From Maritimibacter alkaliphilus HTCC2654 (GTDB lineage Bacteria > Pseudomonadota > Alphaproteobacteria > Rhodobacterales > Rhodobacteraceae), in the NCBI RefSeq assembly GCF_000152805.1, contig NZ_CH902578.1, positions 385,173 to 449,172 of the forward strand: 64,000 nt of DNA, given 5' to 3'. The notes beneath the pieces were generated by a model. It did no database searches. It was not told where the DNA came from and saw only the letters and a program-made list of their open reading frames with translations. Position 1 is the stretch's first letter. The number at the start of each line of letters is the position of its first letter. Positions 6,215 to 15,253 of this stretch are shown in pieces. Made by a program: the position numbers and the translations under genes.

Positions 6215-8547
6215 TGTGCCGCCTCCGCATCGCGCAGGGCAGACCACAGCTTGGCCTGCGTCACCGGCATGTCGATATGCGCGACGCCCAGCGGACGGAC
6301 GGCATCGAGCACGGCGTTGACGATGGCGACGGGGGCGCCGATGGCCCCGGATTCGCCGATCCCTTTCACCCCCAGCGGGTTCGTGGTGCAGGTCACCTCA
6401 CTGAGTTCCGAGGCGATGTCGGGCATATGTTCGGCCCGTGGTAGGCAATAATCCATAAGGCTCCCCGAGGTCAGCTGGCCATCCTCGTCGAACACCATCT
6501 CTTCCATCAGAGCTTGACCCATGCCCTGCGCGATGCCGCCGTGGATCTGACCCTCGCAGATCGTCGAATTGAGGATCCTCCCCACATCGTCGAGCGCAGC
6601 AAGCCGGTCGACGGTTAACGCACCCGTGCGCGGGTCGACCTCGACCTCGCAGACCATGGTGCCGTTAGGGTAGTTCGGCGCAGCCCCCGGTTTGCCTGCC
6701 GACGTGCCCTCGCCGGTCAGACCAAGGCCGAGCGCATTCGCGGGACCGGCGGGGATGTAATACATCTTGGCCACTTCGGTGAGCGCGATCGCCTTGTTGC
6801 TGTCGCGTACCTTGAACATTCCATCGGCAAAGTCGAGGCTGTCCTTGTCCGCCTCCAAAAGGATCGCGGCCATCAGTTTCGCCCGTTCGATCAGCGCATC
6901 CTTGGCCCGTAAGAGCGCGGTGCCTCCAAGCATGGACGACCGCGCCGCAAAGGTGCCGCGCCCGATCAGAACCTTGTCGGTGTCGCCCTGAACATAGCGG
7001 ATGTTTTCGACCGGCACCGACAGCCAGTCGGCGACCATCTCGGAAAACACCGTCGCGTGGCCTTGGCCGTGGCTATGGGTGCCTGCGACGATGGTGACGG
7101 TGCCATCGGGTTCGAACTTGATCTCCATGCGTTCGTTCATCACGCCCGCAACTTCGACATAGGAAATCAGCGACCGACCGCGCACGCGACCTTTGGCGCG
7201 GCTCTCCTCGGCCCGTGCGTCATATCCCGACCAGTCCGACACGCGCGCGGCGGCGTCGATCATGTCGGCAAAGGCGCCGCTGTCATAGGTCATACCGGTC
7301 GCAGTGGTATAGGGCATCGCATCCGGGGCGATTGCGTTGATCTTGCGGATCTCGGCCTGATCCATGCCCAGTTCGGCGGCCAGCTCGTCCATCATCCGTT
7401 CGGCGAGGTATGTCGCCTCTGGCCGTCCCGCGCCCCGATAGACGCTCATCGGGGGCAGGTTGGTGAACACCGCGTGGTTGGTCAGATCGACTGCGCCTAC
7501 GTCGTAGATGTTGGGGATCAGCTGCATGGCAAAGAACAGGGGCGGCGTGGCGGTGCCCCAGAAGTAGGCGCCAAGGTTTGTCCAGGCTTCGGCGCGAATG
7601 GCGGTGAGTTTGCCCGCCTTGGTCGCGGCGATCTCGACCTCGATCTCCTGACCGCGGCCTTGGGTGTCGGTGAGCATGCATTCCGACCGGGTGCCGAGCC
7701 ATTTGACCGGGCGACCAACGTGTTTCGACGCCCAAAGGACCAGCGCGTCCTCGGGGTGCATGTGCGCCTTGAGCCCAAAGCCACCGCCCACGTCGGGCGA
7801 CACCACTCGCAGACGGCTTTCTGCGATCTTCAGCACATTGCGCGCGATGTTGGAGCGGACACCGTGCGGGTCCTGCGACGAGGTGTAGAGCGTATAGCGG
7901 TCGTCCGCCTCGTCATAATTACCCACCGATACGCGCGGTTCGAGCGAGAAGGGCGCGATGCGTGGCGATAAGAGGCGGCGCTTGATCGTCACCTCAGCAT
8001 CGGCAAAGGCGGCTTCGGTCGCGGCCTTGTCCCCCATCGGGATCGAGACCGAGATATTGCCGTTTTCGTTGTCGTCCCACAGCTTCGGCGCGTCGGCTTC
8101 GGTCGCGGCACGGGCATCGGTGACGACGGGCAGGGGGGCATAGTCCACCATGATCGTCTCCGCAGCGACACGGGCGTCGTCGGCGGTTTCCGCGATCACG
8201 ATGGCGATGCGTTCGCCCACGCAACGCACCCGGTCATCGACAAGGATTTTGCGCTGGGTGGCGTAGCCCTCGGGCCCGCCCCAGAGCGACGGCATGAAGA
8301 AGGGTGGGACGGTGCCCAGCCCATCCGCGGCGCAGTCGGCCCCGGTCAAGACGGCGATGACACCGGGCATGGTCTCGGCTTCGGAGGTATCGACTGACAG
8401 GATGCGCGCATGGGCATGGGTCGACAGGACCTGACCCATGTAGCACTGGCGCGCCAGCGTTATATCGGCGACGTAGCGCCCCTTGCCTGTCAGGAACCTG
8501 CGGTCTTCGAGCCGGCCTTTGAACGGCTTTTCAGGCGTATCTTTCAT
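6211..8547 (-). CDS. Molybdenum hydroxylase large subunit (form II CoxL-like)
   Basis: This 778-residue catalytic subunit carries the molybdopterin-cytosine-dinucleotide site. The N-terminal a/b hammerhead domain starts at RFLTGKGRYVAD, the dithiolene-binding GGGFG lies at 254-258, and the C-terminal GIGESGAIGAP motif contains the glutamate that acts as base in this family. At the active-site loop it has YRGAGR (370-375), not the AYxCSFR signature of true CO dehydrogenase, so it should hydroxylate an organic, probably aromatic or N-heteroaromatic, substrate. The ATG at 8547 is used because the N-terminal family sequence starts there; the open frame upstream is a shadow of the transporter gene. 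No CoxD-type maturation ATPase is present in this window. Confidence 0.93.
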   Translation of the reverse strand: MKDTPEKPFKGRLEDRRFLTGKGRYVADITLARQCYMGQVLSTHAHARILSVDTSEAETMPGVIAVLTGADCAADGLGTVPPFFMPSLWGGPEGYATQRKILVDDRVRCVGERIAIVIAETADDARVAAETIMVDYAPLPVVTDARAATEADAPKLWDDNENGNISVSIPMGDKAATEAAFADAEVTIKRRLLSPRIAPFSLEPRVSVGNYDEADDRYTLYTSSQDPHGVRSNIARNVLKIAESRLRVVSPDVGGGFGLKAHMHPEDALVLWASKHVGRPVKWLGTRSECMLTDTQGRGQEIEVEIAATKAGKLTAIRAEAWTNLGAYFWGTATPPLFFAMQLIPNIYDVGAVDLTNHAVFTNLPPMSVYRGAGRPEATYLAERMMDELAAELGMDQAEIRKINAIAPDAMPYTTATGMTYDSGAFADMIDAAARVSDWSGYDARAEESRAKGRVRGRSLISYVEVAGVMNERMEIKFEPDGTVTIVAGTHSHGQGHATVFSEMVADWLSVPVENIRYVQGDTDKVLIGRGTFAARSSMLGGTALLRAKDALIERAKLMAAILLEADKDSLDFADGMFKVRDSNKAIALTEVAKMYYIPAGPANALGLGLTGEGTSAGKPGAAPNYPNGTMVCEVEVDPRTGALTVDRLAALDDVGRILNSTICEGQIHGGIAQGMGQALMEEMVFDEDGQLTSGSLMDYCLPRAEHMPDIASELSEVTCTTNPLGVKGIGESGAIGAPVAIVNAVLDAVRPLGVAHIDMPVTQAKLWSALRDAEAAQ

Positions 8548-8570
8548 GATTGCTCCTTTCAAATGGCCGC

Positions 8571-10502
8571 TCACATATGGCTCGGAAGCCACAGCGCGAG
8601 GGCGGGGAAGAGGATGAGGGCACCGACCTTGATCAGGTCGACGAGAACGAAGGGCGCGACACCACGATAGATCGTCGTGATGTGCACGTTTTTGGCGATG
8701 GACGAGAGCATGAAGATGTTCATGCCGAAGGGTGGCGTGATCATCCCCATCTCGACGCAGATCACCGTGACCACTCCCCACCAGATTGGGTCGAAGCCCA
8801 TCTGGGTGACGAGGGGGAGGAAGATCGGCACAGTGATGACCATCATCGCATAGCTGTCCATGACCATCCCGAGTATCAGGTAAACGACGACCAGTAGCGC
8901 GATCACGCCATAGGGTCCGATCTCCATCCCCACGATCCAGCCCGACAGCATAGCGGGCACTTGGGTAAAGGCGATGAGGAACGAGAACGTCACCGCGCCA
9001 AAGATCAGCGTGTAGATGAGCGCGATGGTCGTGGTGGTTTCGGCCATCACGTTCCAAAGCTGCCCGCCGCCCAGACGCCCCCGGAACAGGGCAAAGAGGA
9101 ACGCGCCGACCGCGCCGACCGACGCGGCTTCGGCATCCGTGACGATCCCGGTGTAAATGCCGCCGATCACGGCACCGAAGAGGACAAAGGCCCCGATGCA
9201 GCCCTTTGCGGCCGCAAGCAGCGCCTTGCCGTCGATGGGCGACCCTTCGGGGGCCAGACCCGGACGCAGGGTGAGCAGCACCTTGATCGCAACGAGGTAA
9301 AGCGCGATGGCCAGTGCGGCGGGGATCATCGCGGCCACGAAAAGCTGCCCGATCGATTGCTCGGACAGGAGCGCAAAGAGGATGAGCGCTGTCGAGGGGG
9401 GCACGAGGCTCCCCAAGGTGCCGCCTGCCGCGACGCTGCCGGTGGCAAGCGCTTGGTCATAGTTGCGGCTCTGCATCTCCGGCAGCGCGACCTTGCCAAA
9501 GGTGGCGGCGGTGGCCAACGACGACCCCGTCAGCGCGCCAAATCCCGCGCAGCCCGCAATGGTCGCGTGGGCCAGCGCCCCGCGCATCGGGCGCATCAGC
9601 TCGTTGGCGAAACGGTAGATGTCGGCGGACAGCCCGGCGACCGAGGCAAAGCTGCCCATGAGCAGAAACAGCGGCAGCACCGCCAGCGTTTCGCTGGTAA
9701 AGAACTTGCCTGCCTCGCTGCCCACCACAGTGCCGGCGGGACCGACCGCCAGCAGGATCGCGGTGCCGAGAAAGCCCACGATCCCCATGGATGCGGCCAG
9801 CGGCACGCCCATGACCATAAGCGCCCACATCATCGCAAAGAACACGAGTGCCGCGACCCCGGCTTGCAGCGACCGGAACCAATCGTAGCCAGGCAATAGA
9901 TCGAGCGCATCGAAATAGACCAGACAGGCAACGGCGAGGATCAGGATCGACGGCACGAATTCGACGGGCCGCCAAAGCCCGCGATCCGTGCGCATGATCT
10001 CGACGCCTGCGTCCACGGCGTGGACGATCTGGATCGGTATACAAATCAGAACCAGAGTGGCCATCGCGTAGTAGAAGGGCGCGATCTGCCAGCCCAGAAT
10101 GATCGACGCTTGGTCGCGGCTGTCGTAGGTGGTGGCGAGTTGAAAGACTTCGATCCCCACGAGCATCAGAAACAGCGTGAGCAGCACCGTGCCCATGAGC
10201 GAAAGCGCCCGCGCCGCATGTCCGGGCAGACGCGCAGTGACGAGGTCGAGGCTGATATGGACCGCACGCGCGGCACCCGACGGCAGGCAGGCCGCGATGG
10301 CCACGCCCAAGGCGAGGATCAGGATTTCGTTGAGACCCCGGATCGTCGTTGAGAACAGCGATCGCAGCCCAACGTCGAAAAGGGTGAGGAAGGCGATGAG
10401 CACGATCGTCACCACGCCAACGGCGGCAAGGTAACGCGTGCCCTGTTCGGCGTTTAGCGCGATGCGCCGCACCTTTGTCGTATCAGTCATGACCGTTGCC
10501 AC
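8571..10502 (-). CDS. TRAP transporter fused membrane protein (DctQ-DctM)
   Basis: At 643 residues this protein joins the four-helix small subunit DctQ (about 20-180) to the 12-helix DctM permease (about 210-640) in one chain, as in fused TRAP systems. It uses a sodium or proton gradient to import the ligand delivered by DctP. DctM hallmarks are MGSFASVAG, GFGALTGSS, GGTLGSLVPPS and the C-terminal MGMITPPFGMN. The GTG at 10502 has GGGGGAG about 7 nt upstream; an ATG four codons later is an alternative. It sits between the pcaD-like and coxL genes, so transport and hydroxylation are co-expressed. Its likely binding protein is encoded at 1398-2384. Confidence 0.93.
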   Translation of the reverse strand: MATVMTDTTKVRRIALNAEQGTRYLAAVGVVTIVLIAFLTLFDVGLRSLFSTTIRGLNEILILALGVAIAACLPSGAARAVHISLDLVTARLPGHAARALSLMGTVLLTLFLMLVGIEVFQLATTYDSRDQASIILGWQIAPFYYAMATLVLICIPIQIVHAVDAGVEIMRTDRGLWRPVEFVPSILILAVACLVYFDALDLLPGYDWFRSLQAGVAALVFFAMMWALMVMGVPLAASMGIVGFLGTAILLAVGPAGTVVGSEAGKFFTSETLAVLPLFLLMGSFASVAGLSADIYRFANELMRPMRGALAHATIAGCAGFGALTGSSLATAATFGKVALPEMQSRNYDQALATGSVAAGGTLGSLVPPSTALILFALLSEQSIGQLFVAAMIPAALAIALYLVAIKVLLTLRPGLAPEGSPIDGKALLAAAKGCIGAFVLFGAVIGGIYTGIVTDAEAASVGAVGAFLFALFRGRLGGGQLWNVMAETTTTIALIYTLIFGAVTFSFLIAFTQVPAMLSGWIVGMEIGPYGVIALLVVVYLILGMVMDSYAMMVITVPIFLPLVTQMGFDPIWWGVVTVICVEMGMITPPFGMNIFMLSSIAKNVHITTIYRGVAPFVLVDLIKVGALILFPALALWLPSHM

Positions 10503-10593
10503 TGTTTGCTCCCCCCATGGCCACGTGTTTCCGTTTTGTCTTGTCCACGACCATCCTCCTCCCGTGATGGTGCCCGCCCCTTTCGGGGCAGGG

Positions 10594-11361
10594 TCAGGTC
10601 AGTTCCTTGAGTATGGCCGATGAGGCGTCAGGATAATGCAGAAGCGGCAGATGCGCGGCACCTTCAATGGCGCGCAGGCTGGCCCCCTGTATGGCGTCGG
10701 CCAAAGCCTCGGATGCGGTGTGCGGGGCGGCTTTGTCCTCGGACCCAAAAGCGACGATGGTCGGCGCGGTGATCTTGGCCGCTGCGTCCCGGCAATCGAC
10801 GACGGCGAGCGCGTCGCAGGCGGCGGCGTAGCCTTCGTCGGTGGCTCGGGAGAGGATACGGGCCAGCCCTTTGCCTTCCGGCGTCATCCGGTCAGCTTCG
10901 GTCATCCAGATGCCCAGCACGCCGCCAGCGATCGACGTGAGCCCATCGGCGCGGATCTTGGCCGCGCGGTCGCGCCACATCTGCGGATCGAGGCTTTTGA
11001 CATAGCTGTTGAAGATGGCGAGCCCTTTCACTCGCGCCCCGGCCTCGGCCGCGACAAGCTGCGCGACGACGCCGCCCAGTGAGCAGCCCGAGAGAGTGAA
11101 GTCTCCCACGCCCATCTGGTCGAGCATCTCCAGAATGTCGGAGGCAAGCGCCTCGCAGGTCAGCGGTGTCTGGCTCTCCTCGCTCGCGCCATGGCCGCGA
11201 AACTCCGGGCAGATGACCCGATGCGTGGCGCTGAAGGCGGCGACCTGCGCGTCCCAAAGCGCGGCTTCGGTGCCCAGCGAATGCAGGAGCACCAGAACCG
11301 GGGCTTTGGGATCGCCCGCGACAGTCGCATGCAGGTTGTGGTCGTTAACGGTCAGAAACAT
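10594..11361 (-). CDS. Alpha/beta hydrolase, 3-oxoadipate enol-lactonase-like
   Basis: This 255-residue hydrolase resembles PcaD, which opens the enol-lactone in the beta-ketoadipate pathway. The catalytic triad is visible: Ser94 in SGCSLGG, Asp209 in FGSEDKAAP and His237 in EGAAHLP; the oxyanion HSLGTEAALW motif is at 27-36. An ATG at 11361 follows GAGGACGCG, 7 bp after the monooxygenase stop. Other ring-cleavage C-C or ester hydrolases share this fold, so the lactonase name is provisional. With BKACE, LigAB and the 374-residue hydrolase it forms the lower pathway of the island. Confidence 0.85.
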   Translation of the reverse strand: MFLTVNDHNLHATVAGDPKAPVLVLLHSLGTEAALWDAQVAAFSATHRVICPEFRGHGASEESQTPLTCEALASDILEMLDQMGVGDFTLSGCSLGGVVAQLVAAEAGARVKGLAIFNSYVKSLDPQMWRDRAAKIRADGLTSIAGGVLGIWMTEADRMTPEGKGLARILSRATDEGYAAACDALAVVDCRDAAAKITAPTIVAFGSEDKAAPHTASEALADAIQGASLRAIEGAAHLPLLHYPDASSAILKELT

Positions 11362-11368
11362 CGCGTCC

Positions 11369-12493
11369 TCAGTACGGCTGGTTCAGTTCTGCGAGCGCCT
11401 CTTCCACGACCTTGATCTGGTCGATGGGGGAGGAGCCTGCCTTTTCCAGACGCCCAAGCGTCAGAGATTTATCGACGACGAACGCACAACGGTCGAAGCG
11501 TCGCTTCATAAAGGCATCAAGCGCGTCGTCGAGCGTCGCAGCGGCGCCGGCACATTCGCCCAGAACCACGCCGTCCTCCATCGCCATCCCGGCCCCCGAC
11601 GCAAGCTGCGGCGTGGTGGCGTGGGCGGCGTCCCCGATCAGGACCACGCCATCACGATACCACGGCGCAGGGCAAACCACGGTCTCAAGCGGACGCGCGA
11701 CGATGTTGCTGTCAGCCGTCAGGCCCTCGCGCACGTCGGCCACGATGCCGCCGTAGCTCTCCATCAGTTTGGCCAATCGGGTCGACAGTTCGTCTTCTGG
11801 GATCCACTCGACGGTTTCGACGGGCTCCAGAAGGAACATATACATCTCGTCAGGCGACACCGGGTTCATGCCGATCTTCATTGGGCCACCTAGGAAATAG
11901 GTGCGTCGGTCGATGCCCGGATGGCGAGGGGCCATCAGACGCCAGCATACCTGACCCACGTATTTCGGCCCTTCAACTTCGGGAAAAAGCGTCTTGCGGG
12001 TTTCCGAGAAGATGCCGTCGGCGGCCACCACGAGGTCATAACTCGCTTCGGTCCCGTCCGAAAAGCTGACCACTTTCGGGCTGCCCTCGGACATGGAGGT
12101 GACGGTCAACCCAAGCGATGCCTCGATCCCCTCGTCGCGGATACGCTGGGCAAGCAGGCGGTGCAGGGTAGGGCGCATGATGCCGCCCGCGCCTGGGATG
12201 CCTTCGCCACCCGAGGTGCGGCCCTCGATATCTGCGAGCACGTTGCCCTCGGCATCGCAGGCGCGGATATCGTCCGAGGTCCAGCCCGCCTTGAGCACAT
12301 CGTCAAGGATGCCCAGACGCTTCATCACTCTGAGCGTCGGCCCGGTGATGGTGATACCGGCCCCCGACACGCCCCATTTGGCGTCCCGGTCGATGAGCCG
12401 GACGTTTACGCCCGCTTCATGCAGTGACAAAGCCGCCGACATGCCCGCTATCCCGCCGCCGATGATCAGCGCGGTTTCGAATGCGGCTACCAT
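11369..12493 (-). CDS. FAD-dependent aromatic monooxygenase (salicylate hydroxylase-like)
   Basis: This 374-residue class A flavoprotein monooxygenase has the dinucleotide motif GGGIAG (12-17), the central DG motif (VVAADGIFSETR) and the second FAD motif GDAAHATTPQLASGAG near residue 285. Such enzymes hydroxylate phenolic or hydroxypyridine rings, sometimes with decarboxylation, using NAD(P)H and O2. The ATG overlaps the ligB stop by one base (TGATG), tying hydroxylation to ring cleavage. The length and fold also fit 6-hydroxynicotinate or dihydroxypyridine hydroxylases. Which ring it acts on is not readable from sequence. Confidence 0.9.
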   Translation of the reverse strand: MVAAFETALIIGGGIAGMSAALSLHEAGVNVRLIDRDAKWGVSGAGITITGPTLRVMKRLGILDDVLKAGWTSDDIRACDAEGNVLADIEGRTSGGEGIPGAGGIMRPTLHRLLAQRIRDEGIEASLGLTVTSMSEGSPKVVSFSDGTEASYDLVVAADGIFSETRKTLFPEVEGPKYVGQVCWRLMAPRHPGIDRRTYFLGGPMKIGMNPVSPDEMYMFLLEPVETVEWIPEDELSTRLAKLMESYGGIVADVREGLTADSNIVARPLETVVCPAPWYRDGVVLIGDAAHATTPQLASGAGMAMEDGVVLGECAGAAATLDDALDAFMKRRFDRCAFVVDKSLTLGRLEKAGSSPIDQIKVVEEALAELNQPY

Positions 12494-13317
12494 CAGGATA
12501 CCTTGAACCGGCCGATGCCGATCCCTGTATACCAGTCGTTGACCGCCTTGTAGTAGGTCCGCTCATACGTCGCGCCATTGGCCGCACCCATCGCCGCCAT
12601 CCACATGCGGATTTCTTCGCAACCGTTTCCTGCCGTATGGACGAAATCGGTGGCGTATTGGATCGTCGCGTCAACGTCGCCGCTCTCCATATGTGCAAGG
12701 AACGTCTGGTCGAACTCTTCATTCACCATGCCCATCCGCGGCGTTGCGATGTCGTGGCTGATCCCGCCGGTGGCAAGGATCGCAACGCGGTCCACGCCGT
12801 CATAATTAGCAATTGCCTGACCCAGAAACTTGCCGAGGTTATAGCTCCGCCGCATCGTCGGCATTGGCGGCTGCACGCAGTTGATGAGGACCGGCACGAT
12901 AGGAAGGTCCGGGTCTACGCCCGCCAGTTCGAGCGGAGTAAGCGAACCGTGATCGAGCACCATCTCCATCGAGAAAGACGGATCGAATTCGGCCTCCAGC
13001 GCATTTTTCAGCAAATAAGAGCCGAACGCCTGATCGCCAGCAAAGGTGCGGCGCGTGGCGTGCAGCCAATGTTCGATTGGGCTTTCATAGCTTTCGGCAC
13101 AACCGATGCAGTAGGCCGGGAAGTTGTCGAGAAAGAAGTTGTGCAGGTGGTCGTTCGACAGAACGATCAACGCGTCCGGCTTTCCGGCCATGAAATCGTC
13201 GCCCATCGCCTTGTATGCGGCGAAAATCTCGTCCTTCAGGGCAGCGGGGATGCTGTCGGGAAAGTTGAGCATGACGGGCGTATGCGACGCCGTGTAGATC
13301 CCAGTGATCTCAGCCAT
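12493..13317 (-). CDS. LigB-type extradiol ring-cleavage dioxygenase, catalytic subunit
   Basis: This 274-residue Fe(II) dioxygenase belongs to the LigB superfamily (protocatechuate 4,5-dioxygenase beta subunit, gallate dioxygenase and relatives). The iron ligands and catalytic residues are apparent in SHTP (11-14), NDHLHNFF (about 55-62) and GGISHD (about 184-189). It overlaps the ligA gene by 8 nt, and together they make an alpha-beta enzyme that opens a dihydroxylated ring next to the diol. The substrate could be protocatechuate-like, but the neighbouring molybdenum hydroxylase and hydrolase leave room for a dihydroxypyridine or another ring. Confidence 0.92.
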   Translation of the reverse strand: MAEITGIYTASHTPVMLNFPDSIPAALKDEIFAAYKAMGDDFMAGKPDALIVLSNDHLHNFFLDNFPAYCIGCAESYESPIEHWLHATRRTFAGDQAFGSYLLKNALEAEFDPSFSMEMVLDHGSLTPLELAGVDPDLPIVPVLINCVQPPMPTMRRSYNLGKFLGQAIANYDGVDRVAILATGGISHDIATPRMGMVNEEFDQTFLAHMESGDVDATIQYATDFVHTAGNGCEEIRMWMAAMGAANGATYERTYYKAVNDWYTGIGIGRFKVS

Positions 13318-13618
13318 CGTTATAGTCCTCGTGATCTAGAAGGCTGCGCAGGGCGGCAAGGCTCTCGGCCTCTGGGATTTTCACCCCGATGCAATGAGCG
13401 CGCAGCAGGTAGGGGTTCACACCCGACAGATACATGCCTGCGACGTCATTCGACTTGATAGCGGTGGCAAGCTCTTCGGGCAGACCGAACCGCGCAAGAT
13501 AAGCGTCGGCATCGGCGTTATAGGCTTCGAGGTGATCGGGCTTGTGGTGCAGTTCATAAAGCACCTTGTCCATCAGATAGGCCCGGGTGCTTGGCATCAT
13601 TTCTTGCCAGTTGGCCAT
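13310..13618 (-). CDS. LigA-type extradiol dioxygenase, small subunit
   Basis: This 102-residue helical protein matches the LigA family (alpha subunit of protocatechuate 4,5-dioxygenase), which covers the active site of LigB. Typical segments are KVLYELHHKPDHLEAY near residue 20 and SGVNPYLLRAHC near 65. GGGAGG lies 7 nt before the ATG. The 3' end overlaps the start of ligB by 8 nt, which ensures paired translation of the two subunits. Confidence 0.92.
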   Translation of the reverse strand: MANWQEMMPSTRAYLMDKVLYELHHKPDHLEAYNADADAYLARFGLPEELATAIKSNDVAGMYLSGVNPYLLRAHCIGVKIPEAESLAALRSLLDHEDYNDG

Positions 13619-13643
13619 AGGTTCCTCCCTTTGGGAAAGCGGG

Positions 13644-14768
13644 TCAGGCGAGACGGGCTTTCAGCCAGTCGATGATCGCGTCGACGGTGCCGGGGCCAAA
13701 GCCCATGTGACCGCGGCCGGGGAACAGGCGCACCGATTTCGGGTCGCCATGTTCGGTGAGAAGCTCGATATCCGTGATCGGGCATTGCGTGTCGTTCTTG
13801 CCGTTGATCAGCAGAAGCGGCGCGCAGGGCTGATCGAGAAGGCCCTGTTCCAAGAGCGACAGAACCTTGAAGCCTTGGATGTATTCCTCATCGTTCGTGG
13901 CGCCGAGCATGCGCGATCGAGTTTCGACCAGTTCCATGAGATAGCTGTCGGGATGGCGCGATTTTTCGATCCAGTCGGGCTGGAACATGTAATGCACGCC
14001 GCCGCCCCAATTAACCGCAGCCCGGAACCGTTCGGGCATGAGGTGAGCGAGCTTCGTGGCCCAGTGACCGCCGAAAGAGCGCCCGACGATGGCGATGCGC
14101 CTTGCGTCGAACTTGCCGCAGCTTTCGACCCAGTCGAACACCGGCATGAACTGCCGCTCGCCGTCCGGGCCTGCCTTGATCGGCGATTGCCCAGTGCCGA
14201 CGTTGTCGAGCGCGACCGTGGCGAAACCGCGTGCGGCGAGGCCTTCGGTCAGTATGGTCATTTCCTCTTTCCAAGCGTCGACACCGCCCCACATGACGAT
14301 GACGGGTGGGTTGTCGATGCCCTCGGGCATGCGGACGTAAAAGGTAATCTCTTCGCCTTCGCCCTCGCGTCCGTCGAAGGGCACGGTCACGACCTCGATC
14401 GCGGGCTGGGCGTATTTGCCGAACGACTGATAGGCCGCGACTTCTTTCTCGTAGCTCGCCAGCTTGTCGGGATGGTTGGGGCAGGGGAAGCGGCCAAGGA
14501 AGTAATAGCCGTAGGCCTGATACCAGTTGTCCCGCGCGCTGTCGGTGTCGCCAGCGGCCTCGGCGGCGTTGGCTTTCTCGGCATAGGCGTCGCCCTGACC
14601 GGCCCAGGCGGCGGCCCAGGATTCCCCGTCGAGCCCTTGCAGGCCCTCGATCACAACCCGCGTCTGGTCGACATCGGTCAGCGCAAAGGGATGAACCCGC
14701 GCATCGAGTTTCCCAAGCATCCATTCTTTCGCGTTTTCGAGCGATCTCGGGCCGGACATTTCCGCCAT
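13644..14768 (-). CDS. Alpha/beta hydrolase resembling 2,6-dihydroxypseudooxynicotine hydrolase
   Basis: This 374-residue protein has an N-terminal helical lid domain (about 1-125) followed by an alpha/beta-hydrolase core. The triad is Ser231 in GRSFGGHW, Asp326 in NGKNDTQCP and His354 in GRGHMGFG. Length and layout fit the FrsA/DUF1100-like group that includes the C-C bond hydrolase of nicotine degradation (2,6-dihydroxypseudooxynicotine hydrolase). The ATG at 14768 follows GGAGGAG at ideal spacing; upstream in-frame ATGs have no such site. It is the first gene of the ligAB operon, so it probably removes an acyl side chain before or after ring cleavage. The actual substrate is inferred from context only. 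Confidence 0.85.
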   Translation of the reverse strand: MAEMSGPRSLENAKEWMLGKLDARVHPFALTDVDQTRVVIEGLQGLDGESWAAAWAGQGDAYAEKANAAEAAGDTDSARDNWYQAYGYYFLGRFPCPNHPDKLASYEKEVAAYQSFGKYAQPAIEVVTVPFDGREGEGEEITFYVRMPEGIDNPPVIVMWGGVDAWKEEMTILTEGLAARGFATVALDNVGTGQSPIKAGPDGERQFMPVFDWVESCGKFDARRIAIVGRSFGGHWATKLAHLMPERFRAAVNWGGGVHYMFQPDWIEKSRHPDSYLMELVETRSRMLGATNDEEYIQGFKVLSLLEQGLLDQPCAPLLLINGKNDTQCPITDIELLTEHGDPKSVRLFPGRGHMGFGPGTVDAIIDWLKARLA

Positions 14769-14935
14769 ATCGGACTCCTCCATTTTTCGGGTGACTTTGC
14801 CAAACCGGGCGCGGTTCTGTCTGGCATCTGTGCGCGACGGGACTTGTCCGCGAGTGCGCCGATTGGCCGGGAACGCAGTCACCGACAACCGGCGCCGCCC
14901 TGTGGGTCAATGCGCCCCGGAGCTGGGCGAAGGCG

Positions 14936-15253
14936 TCAGGCCCACGGCGGGACGTGCACGATGAGACCGTCATGCGCGGGGGTCAGCGCGATCTGACAGG
15001 ACAGGCGCGAGGTCGCTGTCGGCTCGGTGTCGGAAAATTCGAGCATCGCCGCCTCGTCGTCACCGGGCGGTCCGACCAGGGCATAGCGGTCGTCCGTAAG
15101 CTTGCAATGACAGGTGCCGCAGGCCATCGACCCGCTGCATTCCCCGATGATGCCGGGCACGCCCGCGCCCGTCGCGATCTCCATCACGCTTGCGCCGGGC
15201 TGGGCCTGCGCCTCGATCCTGTTCCCGTCGGCGGTCAGAAACGCGATTTTCAT
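14936..15253 (-). CDS. 2Fe-2S ferredoxin (P450 redox partner)
   Basis: This 105-residue ferredoxin of the adrenodoxin/putidaredoxin type binds one 2Fe-2S cluster through Cys39, Cys45, Cys48 (C-x5-C-x2-C in ECSGSMACGTC) and Cys86 (RLSCQI). Its ATG overlaps the stop of the P450 gene in an ATGA, so it is certainly the dedicated electron donor. No ferredoxin reductase gene is found in the window; a housekeeping reductase must supply electrons. Confidence 0.95.
   Translation of the reverse strand: MKIAFLTADGNRIEAQAQPGASVMEIATGAGVPGIIGECSGSMACGTCHCKLTDDRYALVGPPGDDEAAMLEFSDTEPTATSRLSCQIALTPAHDGLIVHVPPWA

Noticed and set aside
8548-9057. An N-terminal extension of about 170 residues on the CoxL-like protein
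   Set aside because: It lies entirely within the transporter gene in another frame, is rich in Arg, His and Asp as shadow frames are in this GC range, and the family's N-terminus begins at 8547.
10503-10560. A 23-codon minus-strand frame with GGGAGGAGG immediately before its ATG, ahead of the TRAP gene
   Set aside because: The purine-rich run touches the start codon, the peptide has no likeness to anything, and the same bases are better explained as the leader of the TRAP gene, which has its own GGGGGAG.
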